Notes under the pieces: generated by a model | What the model saw: the letters and a program-made list of their open reading frames with translations, nothing else | What the model was told of the DNA's origin: nothing | Databases searched by the model: none | Part shown: positions 1 through 5,720 of the stretch, one piece after another | How positions within the stretch are numbered: position 1 is the stretch's first letter | Layout of the letters: each line of letters begins with the position of its first letter | Assembly (NCBI GenBank): GCA_043101635.1 | Contig: JBICIE010000325.1 | Coordinates: 1 to 16,110 of the forward strand | From: CAYMJK01 sp043101635 | Lineage (GTDB): Bacteria > Planctomycetota > Phycisphaerae > Phycisphaerales > UBA1924 | DNA: 16,110 bases | Direction: 5' to 3' | Program-made: the position numbers and the translations under genes

Positions 1-11
1 TCTTCCGATCT
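1..11 (+). other. Probable Illumina adapter remnant at contig edge
   Basis: The first 11 bases, TCTTCCGATCT, are identical to the 3' end of the common Illumina adapter (which ends GCTCTTCCGATCT) and lie exactly at the window edge, in the orientation in which an adapter precedes an insert. Genomic sequence then probably begins at base 12. The last three to four codons read on the minus strand at this edge would therefore be artefactual. A chance 11-base match exactly at the edge is very unlikely, but a coincidence cannot be excluded without the reads. Confidence 0.85.
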
Positions 12-633
12 GGAAGGTGGCCCCCGCCTCCATCGCGCTGTGGCGGGCGGCAGTGACCAGCGCCGGGTCCATGAACTCGGCGGTGGCGACCGAAACCTCG
101 TAGGCCTGCCGGGCCTCCTCGTAGGCTGGCTCCAGGCAGATCATGTCGAAGGAGACGAACGCCCCGGGGCGAGGCTGAAATATGGTGTACAGACGCATCT
201 GGCGGGGCTTGCCGCCGGCGCCGGGCAGCGAGACATAGAAGCGTCCTCCGACGCCGGCGCCCTCGGTGGTGCGGACCTCCTCCTGGAGCAGCACCTTGGC
301 CTCGCTGGAGATGATCTCGCCGCTGACGCCGCGCCGACCATAACGCTCCCGGAGCTGATCGAGCACGGTCTGGGCCAGTTGCGGGGCCGACAGTTCGCGG
401 TTGCTGCTGAACCGGGTCTCGACCTTGAGCAGCCAGGACTGGTCGGGCGGCACGCAGACGGCGCTGACGACCGGGCCGGCCTCGCTGATCTGGGTCTGGG
501 TATCGACGGGCAGGCGCATGGTGAGCCCGGCGCTGGCGAGATGGAGCGGCTCGGCGCTCAGTTCGATCCCGACCTGGGCCAAGGCAGGGGCGACCGCGGC
601 GGCGAAGAGAGCGGCAATGGTTGTTCGGATCAT
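1..633 (-). CDS. Exported protein of unknown function, 5' part only
   Basis: This minus-strand reading frame starts with ATG at 633-631 and stays open to the window edge (211 codons, no stop), so its C-terminus is missing. The N-terminus MIRTTIAALFAAAVAPALAQ is a typical Sec signal peptide: two charged residues near the start, a hydrophobic Ala/Leu/Phe core, and an ALA|Q cleavage site after residue 19. The mature part is mixed alpha/beta in character with no recognised catalytic motif. Segments such as GLTMRLPVDTQ and GAFVSFDMICLEP, followed by an acidic helix, loosely recall PsbP/DcrB-like small exported proteins, but this is a guess. No good Shine-Dalgarno sequence is visible. The gene is divergent from rpsJ, and its upstream region is shared with the ribosomal promoter region. 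The last residues (IGR and part of the preceding Q) are read from the probable adapter and should be disregarded. Confidence 0.72.
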   Translation of the reverse strand, partial: MIRTTIAALFAAAVAPALAQVGIELSAEPLHLASAGLTMRLPVDTQTQISEAGPVVSAVCVPPDQSWLLKVETRFSSNRELSAPQLAQTVLDQLRERYGRRGVSGEIISSEAKVLLQEEVRTTEGAGVGGRFYVSLPGAGGKPRQMRLYTIFQPRPGAFVSFDMICLEPAYEEARQAYEVSVATAEFMDPALVTAARHSAMEAGATFQIGR

Positions 634-725
634 GTCAGGTATTTCCGGCGGAGAGGTTCTGGTTGCTCTGACAGAGAGTATCGGGCGGCGCGCCGGGCAA
701 ATCCCGCTTGTCCAGCTTCGCGAGG

Positions 726-753
726 TTGACACCCGGCGGCGGCCCCGTAAGCT
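726..753 (+). promoter_or_regulatory. Probable sigma70-type promoter of the S10 operon
   Basis: A perfect -35 hexamer TTGACA lies at 726-731. After a 16-bp spacer comes TAAGCT at 748-753, which matches the TATAAT consensus at positions 1, 2 and 6. A perfect TTGACA is rare in such GC-rich DNA and it sits in the only sizeable intergenic region upstream of the cluster. Transcription would start near 760 and leave a 5' leader of about 165 nt before rpsJ. The weak -10 would suit growth-rate control, but that is inference. Confidence 0.5.
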
Positions 754-783
754 TCTCGGCCCGGCCCAGGGTCGGTCCGGGCG

Positions 784-799
784 GCCGCCTTCGGGCGGC
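784..799 (+). promoter_or_regulatory. Leader hairpin with UUCG tetraloop
   Basis: GCCGCC (784-789) pairs perfectly with GGCGGC (794-799) around a TTCG loop, giving the exceptionally stable C(UUCG)G tetraloop. It lies in the presumed rpsJ leader downstream of the promoter. No T-tract follows, so it is not an intrinsic terminator. It may be a structural or protein-binding element of the leader. Confidence 0.55.
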
Positions 800-863
800 A
801 GGACACGATGGATCGCTGGTGGACGGCTCGTCCGGTTCCGACAGGCGCCGGGAGGGCCGTCAT

Positions 864-890
864 CGTCGCCGGAAGAGGTTTCCGGCGACG
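864..890 (+). promoter_or_regulatory. 11-bp stem-loop in the rpsJ leader
   Basis: Bases 864-874 pair without mismatch with 880-890, leaving the five-base loop GAGGT at 875-879. The hairpin ends 36 nt before the rpsJ start. It is not followed by a T-tract and its loop resembles a Shine-Dalgarno sequence. In gammaproteobacteria the S10-operon leader is bound by L4 to repress the operon. This element is in the equivalent place, but no homology to that leader is visible, so an autoregulatory role is only a hypothesis. Confidence 0.5.
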
Positions 891-926
891 GCTCGGTGGC
901 AGCTTCGTTCGGGAGCGATGGTCGCG

Positions 927-1235
927 ATGACAGGTGGCAAGATTCGAATCCGGATGGAGGCGTACGACCACCTCGCGCTGGACGCGTCGGCGAAGGAGAT
1001 CGTCGAGCACGCAAAGCGGACCAACGCGAAGGTGGCCGGCCCGGTGCCGCTGCCGACGCGTATCGAGCGGTACACCGTGCTGCGCAGCCCGTTCATCGAC
1101 AAGAAGAGCCGCGAGCAGTACGAGATCCGAACGCATAAGCGGATCATCGACATCGTCGAGCCCAACGCCCGGACGGTTGAGGCGCTCAACAGGCTGGTGG
1201 TTCCGGCGGGTGTGTTCATCAAGATCAAGGCGTAG
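927..1235 (+). CDS. rpsJ: 30S ribosomal protein S10
   Basis: This 102-residue protein has the normal length and pattern of bacterial S10. It carries an N-terminal KIRIRMEAYDH strand, the GPVPLPTRIERYTVLRSPF loop, the HKRIIDIVEPN segment and a C-terminal strand ending GVFIKIKA. S10 sits in the head of the 30S subunit and in many bacteria also serves as NusE in antitermination complexes. ATG 927 gives the family-like N-terminus MTGGKIRIR. An in-frame ATG at 918 would add MVA, but the GGGAG at 911-915 is only 2 nt from it, against 11 nt for 927. It is the first gene of the cluster. A terminator-like hairpin follows the stop. Confidence 0.96.
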   Translation: MTGGKIRIRMEAYDHLALDASAKEIVEHAKRTNAKVAGPVPLPTRIERYTVLRSPFIDKKSREQYEIRTHKRIIDIVEPNARTVEALNRLVVPAGVFIKIKA

Positions 1236-1245
1236 ACAGGTTTTC

Positions 1246-1272
1246 GGCCGGGCCAGCAGGGTCCGGCCTTTT
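1246..1272 (+). terminator. Terminator-like hairpin between rpsJ and rplC
   Basis: GGCCGGGCC (1246-1254) pairs with GGTCCGGCC (1260-1268), a 9-bp stem with one G-T wobble and an AGCAG loop. It is followed directly by TTTT (1269-1272). The form is that of an intrinsic terminator with a short T-tract. Because the cluster continues, it is more likely a partial terminator, attenuator or mRNA-processing site that would make rpsJ transcripts more abundant. Its strength cannot be judged from sequence alone. Confidence 0.5.
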
Positions 1273-1334
1273 CGATGGTGGGTTGATTCAGACGCTTCCT
1301 CTGCCCGTGAGGCATGAAGCAAGGGCAAGCGAAG

Positions 1335-2006
1335 ATGGCCATGCTGCTGGGCAGAAAACTCGGGATGACCCGCGTCTACACGGACGAGGGGGTCAGCGTG
1401 CCGGTGACCGTACTGGAACTCGGCCCGTGCGTGGTCACGCAGCTTCGCACCGCGGAGCGTGACGGCTACGAAGCGGTGCAGGTCGGCTGGGGCGACATGA
1501 AGGCCCGCAACTCGACGATCCCGATGATCGGCCACGATGCCAAAGCCGGCGCCGAGCCGAAGCGGATCCACCGGGAGTTCAAGCCCGGCGAGGGTGAGTC
1601 CTTCGAGGTGGGCCAGCACATCGGCGTCGACATCTTCGAGGGTGTCAAGTTCGTCGATGTCATCGGCACGAGCAAGGGCAAGGGCTTCTCCGGTGGCATG
1701 AAGCGACACAATTTCAAGGGTCAGCTTGCCAGCCACGGTGTGGAGCGCAAGCATCGTTCCCCGGGCTCGATCGGCGGCCACGCGACCAACCGCGGCCACT
1801 CCGGCAAGCTCAAAAAGGGCAAGCGGATGGCCGGTCAGCTCGGCGCGGCGCCGGTGACGGTCCGCAGTTGCGAGGTGATCCGGATCGATCCGGAGCGGCG
1901 TCTGCTGCTGGTGAAGGGGCCGGTGCCGGGCCACAACCAGGGGCACGTGCAGGTGCGCCCGGCGGTGCGCCTGAACAGGAGTAAGGCTCGGGCTGCCAAG
2001 GCCTGA
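1335..2006 (+). CDS. rplC: 50S ribosomal protein L3
   Basis: L3 of 223 residues, beginning MAMLLGRKLGMTRVYTDEG, a family signature. The conserved central loop GTSKGKGFSGGMKRHNF, which reaches towards the peptidyl transferase centre, is present, as is GKRMAGQLG followed by the C-terminal LLLVKGPVPG. The Gln methylated by PrmB in E. coli (in GSIGQNQTP) is not kept: the loop reads GSIGGHATNRGHSGKL and is somewhat longer. ATG 1335 was chosen because AAGGG (1321-1325) precedes it by 9 nt and the protein then starts like other L3s. ATG 1314 would add seven residues and has a purine stretch only 1 nt away. The gene is followed by an unusually long spacer before rplD. Confidence 0.95.
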   Translation: MAMLLGRKLGMTRVYTDEGVSVPVTVLELGPCVVTQLRTAERDGYEAVQVGWGDMKARNSTIPMIGHDAKAGAEPKRIHREFKPGEGESFEVGQHIGVDIFEGVKFVDVIGTSKGKGFSGGMKRHNFKGQLASHGVERKHRSPGSIGGHATNRGHSGKLKKGKRMAGQLGAAPVTVRSCEVIRIDPERRLLLVKGPVPGHNQGHVQVRPAVRLNRSKARAAKA

Positions 2007-2281
2007 GTCTGCAGAGGCCCGCGGGCGAAGCAGTCGCCCGGGGGGCCCGGTCGGTCCGGCACGCCGGATACCACCGGGCGAAGACAGCATGTGCCGGACG
2101 GCGCGGCGCCGTCCGGGGAATCGACAGCCGAGTCGAATCCGAGCCCGGCCCACCCGCATGGGGGGCCACCCGAGGCCGAGAGGCGCCGGGCCGGAAAGGC
2201 GAAGCGAGCCCCGCGTGGATGGCCACCGGGGCGGGACCAGCCCGCAAGTGAGCGGGCGGAGGCGTCAGGCGAGGAAGACAA
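2007..2281 (+). promoter_or_regulatory. Long structured spacer before rplD
   Basis: This 275-nt interval is the largest inside the cluster and has no convincing gene. It is very GC-rich and full of inverted repeats: 2022-2040 (7-bp stem, AGCAG loop), 2055-2068 (5-bp stem, CACG loop), 2094-2116 (23-base perfect inverted repeat, 10-bp stem) and 2240-2257 (6-bp stem, loop AAGTGA). None is followed by a T-tract. The rplD ribosome binding site GAGGA (2271-2275) lies at its end. It may be an internal leader that controls L4 and the downstream genes, an RNA-processing region, or a site of an internal promoter. I found no strong promoter hexamers in it. Confidence 0.45.
2094..2116 (+). repeat. 23-base perfect inverted repeat in the rplC-rplD spacer
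   Basis: Bases 2094-2104 are the exact reverse complement of 2106-2116 around G2105. As RNA this folds into a 10-bp stem with a 3-base loop made entirely of strong pairs apart from one A-T. No T-tract follows. Its inner arm GGCGC/GCGCC recurs in the hairpins before secY and rpoA. Confidence 0.6.
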
Positions 2282-2977
2282 ATGGATGTCCCCGTCTACA
2301 ACATGCAGGGCAGCGAGGTCGGGAAGATCTCCATCGACGCAGGTGCGCTCGGCGGCGAGGTCAACCCGGCGCTGATCAAGCAGGCGTACGTCCGGTATCA
2401 CGCGAACCGGCGTCAGGGCTCGGCCCGGACGCTCAGCCGCGGGATGATCGAGGGCTCGACGCGCAAGCTCTACAAGCAGAAGGGCACGGGCCGGGCCCGT
2501 CACGGCGACAAGAACGCTCCGCTGTTCCGCGGCGGCGGCCACGCCAAGGCCAAGCGCCAGACGCGTGAGGACTACCGCCTGGACATGCCCAAGAAGATGC
2601 GCCGCAAGGCGAACCGCAACGCGCTGCTGGCCAAGCTGGTCGACGGCGAGGTGAAGGTCGTGGACCGGCTGGAGCTTTCCGAGCCGCGGACCCGGGCCTT
2701 CACCGACTTCCTCAAGGCGGTGGGGGTGGACCGGACGGCCCTGGTGGCGCTGTCGCCGGATCCGGCCCGCAGCCGCAACGCGCGGCTGAGCGCCCGGAAC
2801 ATCGATGGCGTCTCGCTGTGCCGGGCCGACCAGCTCAACTGCTTCGAGATGCTCAACAGCCGGTACCTGGTCATCGAGCAGGGCGACCTGGAGGCGTGGC
2901 TGAGCGGCCCGAGTTCGCAGACGGGCAAGGACGCCAAGCTCGCCCCGATGGGCGCCGGCGCACAGGAGGCCGCGTGA
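2282..2977 (+). CDS. rplD: 50S ribosomal protein L4
   Basis: L4 of 231 residues. The long internal loop that lines the exit tunnel is intact: KLYKQKGTGRARHGDKNAP, then LFRGGGHAKAKRQTREDYRL and PKKMRRKANRNALLAKL. The second half has the usual RSRNARLSARNIDGV and NCFEMLNSRYLVIEQGDLEAW segments. A Gly/Ala/Ser-rich tail of about 25 residues extends past the usual family end. GAGGA (2271-2275) lies 6 nt before the ATG. The stop TGA overlaps the rplW start by one base, which suggests translational coupling. In E. coli L4 represses its own operon. Here the structured 275-nt spacer directly upstream is a possible control site. Confidence 0.96.
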   Translation: MDVPVYNMQGSEVGKISIDAGALGGEVNPALIKQAYVRYHANRRQGSARTLSRGMIEGSTRKLYKQKGTGRARHGDKNAPLFRGGGHAKAKRQTREDYRLDMPKKMRRKANRNALLAKLVDGEVKVVDRLELSEPRTRAFTDFLKAVGVDRTALVALSPDPARSRNARLSARNIDGVSLCRADQLNCFEMLNSRYLVIEQGDLEAWLSGPSSQTGKDAKLAPMGAGAQEAA

Positions 2978-3255
2978 TGCAGGTCACACACGTGCTCAAG
3001 AAGCCGCTGGTCACCGAGAAGACGACGCTTGCGATGAGCGAGCACAACCGGTACGCGTTCCTCGTCGATCGCCGGGCCACCAAGGACGACATCAAGCGGG
3101 CGGTCGAGACCGTCTACAAGGTCAAGGTGGAGGACGTCAGCACGATGCGCCGCAAGGGCGGCTCGCGCCGGCTGCGGTACGGCTGGGTCAACGAAGGGGT
3201 CACCAAGAAGGCCGTCGTCCGCCTGCGCGAGGGCGACTCGATCGATCTGTTCTGA
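2977..3255 (+). CDS. rplW: 50S ribosomal protein L23
   Basis: L23 of 92 residues, normal for the bacterial family. It starts MQVTHVLKKPLVTEKTTLAM and keeps the YAFLVDRRATKDDIKRAVE helix-strand region, then KVKVEDVSTM and a C-terminal AVVRLREGDSIDLF. L23 lies at the exit of the ribosomal tunnel, where it binds trigger factor and the signal recognition particle. A strong AGGAGG (2964-2969) sits 7 nt before the ATG inside the end of rplD, and the start overlaps the rplD stop by one base. Confidence 0.96.
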   Translation: MQVTHVLKKPLVTEKTTLAMSEHNRYAFLVDRRATKDDIKRAVETVYKVKVEDVSTMRRKGGSRRLRYGWVNEGVTKKAVVRLREGDSIDLF

Positions 3256-3274
3256 GGTAAGCCGGGAGCGAAGC

Positions 3275-4135
3275 ATGCCCATTCGAGTCTACAAGCCGAC
3301 GAGCGCAGGCCGGCGCAACGCCTCGGTCAACACGCACGAGGCGGTCACCAAGACGACGCCGGAGAAGTCGCTGCTGCGCCCGCTGCCGAAAAAGGGCGGG
3401 CGCAACCACCACGGCAAGATCACGGTGCGCGGGCGCGGCGGCGGCGCCAAGCGCCGCTATCGTGTGGTCGATTTCAAGCGGCGTGACCGCGACGGGATCG
3501 AAGGCAAGGTCATCGGGATCGAGTACGACCCGAATCGCACCTGCCACATCGCCCTGGTCGAGTACGCCGACGGCGAACGGCGCTACATCCTGGCGCCGGT
3601 CGGCCTGACCGACGGCGACACGGTGCTCAGCAGCGGCGACGGCCCGATCGAGCCGTCGGTCGGCGCCTGCATGCCGCTGCGGTACATCCCCACGGGGCTC
3701 AACGTGCACTGCGTCGAACTGCTGCCGGGCAAGGGCGGCCAGATGTGCCGCTCCGCCGGCATGTACGCCCGACTGGTCAACAAGGAAGACGACTACGCCA
3801 CGCTGGTGCTGCCCAGCGGCGAGAGCCGCCGGGTGCCGATCGACTGCCGTGCGACCATCGGTCAGGTCGGCAACACCGACCATCAGAACCGGCGGCTGGG
3901 CAAGGCGGGGCTCAACCGGCATCTGGGTCGGCGCCCGATCACGCGCGGCGTGGCCAAGAGCCACCATGCCCATCCGCTGGGCGGCGGCGAGGGCCGCTCC
4001 AAGGGCAACCGGGCGCCGGTGAGCCCGACAGGCGTGCCGGCCAAGGGCGGCGGCACCCGCAACAAGAAGCAGCACAGTACCGATCTGATCATCCGCCGCC
4101 GGCGCAGCAAGCGCTACGGCCAGCTCAAGAAGTGA
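3275..4135 (+). CDS. rplB: 50S ribosomal protein L2 with altered catalytic-loop motif
   Basis: L2 of 286 residues with the expected order: N-terminal YKPTSAGRRNASV, KKGGRNHHGKITVRGRGGGAKRRYR, the SH3-like core with LPGKGGQMCRSAG, and the C-terminal IIRRRRSKRY. It binds 23S rRNA near the peptidyl transferase centre. The usually near-invariant AMNPVDHPHGGGEG reads AKSHHAHPLGGGEG (residues 227-240). The His equivalent to E. coli H229, reported as needed for peptidyl transfer, is kept (H233), but the flanking Asp becomes Ala (232) and the second His becomes Leu (235). The frame is continuous across the motif, so it is not a frameshift. GGGAG (3264-3268) precedes the ATG by 6 nt. Confidence 0.97.
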   Translation: MPIRVYKPTSAGRRNASVNTHEAVTKTTPEKSLLRPLPKKGGRNHHGKITVRGRGGGAKRRYRVVDFKRRDRDGIEGKVIGIEYDPNRTCHIALVEYADGERRYILAPVGLTDGDTVLSSGDGPIEPSVGACMPLRYIPTGLNVHCVELLPGKGGQMCRSAGMYARLVNKEDDYATLVLPSGESRRVPIDCRATIGQVGNTDHQNRRLGKAGLNRHLGRRPITRGVAKSHHAHPLGGGEGRSKGNRAPVSPTGVPAKGGGTRNKKQHSTDLIIRRRRSKRYGQLKK

Positions 4136-4151
4136 CGGCGAGGACGCGACC

Positions 4152-4430
4152 ATGGGACGCAGTCTGAAGAAGGGCCCGTATGTTGATGAGAAGCTCTACC
4201 GGAAGGTCGAGCTGCAGCAGCAGAGCGGGCGGCGCGAACCGATCAAGACCTGGGCCCGCCGGTGCACCATCGTGCCCGAATTCGTCGGGAGCACGTTCAA
4301 GGTGCACAACGGCCGGCACTTCGTCGACGTGTTCGTGACCGAGGACATGGTCGGGCACAAGCTCGGCGAGTTCTCGATCACCCGCACGTTCCGCGGGCAC
4401 ACGAACAAGAAGGAAGGCATCAAGTCCTGA
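4152..4430 (+). CDS. rpsS: 30S ribosomal protein S19
   Basis: S19 of 92 residues, matching the family from MGRSLKKGPYVDEKL to the C-terminal FSITRTFRGHTNKK. The central TWARRCTIVPEFVGSTFKVH and the VTEDMVGHKLGEF stretch are typical. S19 forms the top of the 30S head with S13. GAGGA (4140-4144) lies 7 nt before the ATG. Its stop overlaps the GAGGG that serves as the ribosome binding site of the next gene, rplV, 10 nt downstream. Confidence 0.97.
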   Translation: MGRSLKKGPYVDEKLYRKVELQQQSGRREPIKTWARRCTIVPEFVGSTFKVHNGRHFVDVFVTEDMVGHKLGEFSITRTFRGHTNKKEGIKS

Positions 4431-4440
4431 GGGCATCAGC

Positions 4441-4986
4441 GTGAGACTCCGAGCCGAAAAACTGAAGAAGCTTGCGGGCGCACGGGGCGTCCCCGTCGAG
4501 CAGCTGGCCCAGGCCGTCGCCGGCGCAGGGCTCGAGCCGCTGGACGCCGAGCGGGCCGTCCGCAACTGGATGCGCGGCAGCGACCATCCGCGATGCCGGG
4601 CCGAGCACATCGCCGCCATGGCGCAGGCGCTGGGGTGTCAGCCGCCCGAGATCGCCCGCTTCACCAGCGAGGTGCGGTTTCACCGGGGCAGCCCGCGCAA
4701 GGCCAAGCTGGTCGCCGACATGGTGCGCGGCAAGCCGGTCGACGAGGCTCTGAACCTGCTCACCTTCACCCCGCAGCGCGCCGCGGTGAATCTCCGCAAG
4801 GCGCTGACCGCGGCCATCGCCGACGCCGAGCAGGCCGACGCGGACGTGACCACGCTGGTGGTCTCCGAGACCCGCGTCGACGGCGGCCCGCACATCAAGC
4901 GGTTCCAGCCCAAGGACCGAGGCCGGGCTCACCCGATCCTCAAGCGCACCAGCCACCTCACCGTCAGCGTGCAGGAGCGAGACTGA
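4441..4986 (+). CDS. rplV: 50S ribosomal protein L22 with N-terminal XRE-like HTH domain
   Basis: The 181-residue product is about 70 residues longer than E. coli L22 (110). Residues 75-181 are a normal L22 core: VRFHRGSPRKAKLVADMVRGK, then IADAEQADADVTTLVVSE, then the tunnel hairpin region GGPHIKRFQPKDRGRAHPIL and KRTSHLTVSV. Residues 1-74 resemble an XRE/Cro helix-turn-helix: LKKLAGARGVPVEQLAQAV, then AVRNWMRGSDHP and IAAMAQALGCQPPEIARF, the usual W..G..xP...I..lA.aLg pattern. GTG 4441 is supported by GAGGG (4429-4433) 7 nt upstream and a 10-nt gap to rpsS. An internal ATG at 4618 would give a 122-residue L22 but lacks a Shine-Dalgarno sequence and would leave a 187-nt gap. The stop overlaps the rpsC start by one base. 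Confidence 0.95.
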   Translation: MRLRAEKLKKLAGARGVPVEQLAQAVAGAGLEPLDAERAVRNWMRGSDHPRCRAEHIAAMAQALGCQPPEIARFTSEVRFHRGSPRKAKLVADMVRGKPVDEALNLLTFTPQRAAVNLRKALTAAIADAEQADADVTTLVVSETRVDGGPHIKRFQPKDRGRAHPILKRTSHLTVSVQERD

Positions 4987-5696
4987 TGGGACAGAAGACC
5001 CAGCCATTCGGATTCCGCGTGGGCATCACCGAGGCCCATCGCAGCCGCTGGTACGCCCCCAAGGCGCTGTACGGCGAGCTGCTGATCGAGGACCAGAAGA
5101 TCCGCGAGTACCTCGAGAAGCGCCTGAGCACGCGCACCGGCCGCCCGCACGCGGCGGTGGCGGATGTGCACATCGAGCGCACCCGCGAGGAGCTGAGCGT
5201 GATCATCCGCACGGCCCGGCCCGGCGTGGTGATCGGCCCCAAGGGCGCCGAGGTCGATCGGATGACCGAAGAGCTGCAGCTGATGACCGGGCGCAAGGTG
5301 GGCATCAAGATCGTGGAGCTCAAGAACCCCGATCTGGTGGGCCAGCTCGTCGCCGAGGGCGTCGCCGAGCAGTTGCTGCGCCGTGCCGCGTTCCGGCGCA
5401 TCGTGAAGAACCGCGCTGAGGCGGTGATGCAGGCCGGCGCCAAGGGCGTGAAGATCCAGATCAGCGGGCGCCTTGGCGGGGCGGAGATGAGCCGTTCGCT
5501 GGATGTGCGCCTGGGCTCGCTGCCCCTGTCGACGCTGCAGGCCAACATCGACTACGGCTTCGCCGAGGCCCGCACGACCTACGGCGTGATCGGCGTGAAG
5601 GTCTGGATCTACAAGGGGCCGTACTCGACCGAGCAGGATGAGGAAAACCAGTCGCGGGCCGCGGGCGGGCGGGCGCGGGCCCGCGGGCGGCGCTGA
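4986..5696 (+). CDS. rpsC: 30S ribosomal protein S3
   Basis: S3 of 236 residues, close to the E. coli length. It starts MGQKTQPFGFRVGITEAHRS. The KH domain carries the GxxG loop in PGVVIGPKGAEVDRM. The C-terminal domain has VKIQISGRLGGAEMSRS and the final TYGVIGVKVWIYKG strand, then a basic Arg/Ala/Gly tail. S3 lines the mRNA entry channel. AGGAG (4973-4977) lies 8 nt before the ATG, and the ATG overlaps the rplV stop, pointing to coupled translation. Confidence 0.97.
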   Translation: MGQKTQPFGFRVGITEAHRSRWYAPKALYGELLIEDQKIREYLEKRLSTRTGRPHAAVADVHIERTREELSVIIRTARPGVVIGPKGAEVDRMTEELQLMTGRKVGIKIVELKNPDLVGQLVAEGVAEQLLRRAAFRRIVKNRAEAVMQAGAKGVKIQISGRLGGAEMSRSLDVRLGSLPLSTLQANIDYGFAEARTTYGVIGVKVWIYKGPYSTEQDEENQSRAAGGRARARGRR

Positions 5697-5720
5697 TACG
5701 AGATGATGTGGAGTTGATCG

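Larger units (their letters stand above)
634..926. other. Divergent intergenic region and S10-operon leader
   Basis: These 293 bases separate the divergent exported-protein gene from rpsJ. I see no convincing gene in them. They hold a probable promoter for the ribosomal genes (726-753) and then a leader of roughly 160 nt with several hairpins: 784-799 (6-bp stem with a TTCG loop), 821-833 (5-bp stem, 3-nt loop) and 864-890 (11-bp stem). A 10-base palindrome at 686-695 contains GGCGCGCC. No convincing promoter was found for the minus-strand gene. Confidence 0.6.

Noticed and set aside
40..729. Plus-strand open frame of 229 codons at the left end
   Set aside because: It lies opposite the minus-strand gene, whose signal peptide and normal composition make it the better candidate. 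The plus-strand translation is rich in Gly/Asp/Ala/Arg and crosses the promoter.
918..926. Earlier ATG for rpsJ
   Set aside because: The only purine stretch is 2 nt away, too close. ATG 927 gives the normal S10 length. The choice is not certain.
1314..1334. Earlier ATG for rplC
   Set aside because: It would add seven residues (MKQGQAK) not seen in L3 proteins, and the nearby purines are too close for a ribosome binding site. ATG 1335 has AAGGG at a proper distance.
630..2159. 509-codon minus-strand open frame over rpsJ and rplC
   Set aside because: It is antisense to S10 and L3, has a biased composition and no recognisable motif. It is a shadow of coding GC bias.
2091..2375. Short frame in the rplC-rplD spacer
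   Set aside because: It is Pro/Arg/Ala-rich, runs into rplD in another frame and has no ribosome binding site. The spacer is better explained as structured RNA.
4618..4986. Short L22 starting at the internal ATG
   Set aside because: There is no Shine-Dalgarno sequence before 4618, and the choice would leave a 187-nt gap with strong coding bias. The GTG at 4441 is well supported.
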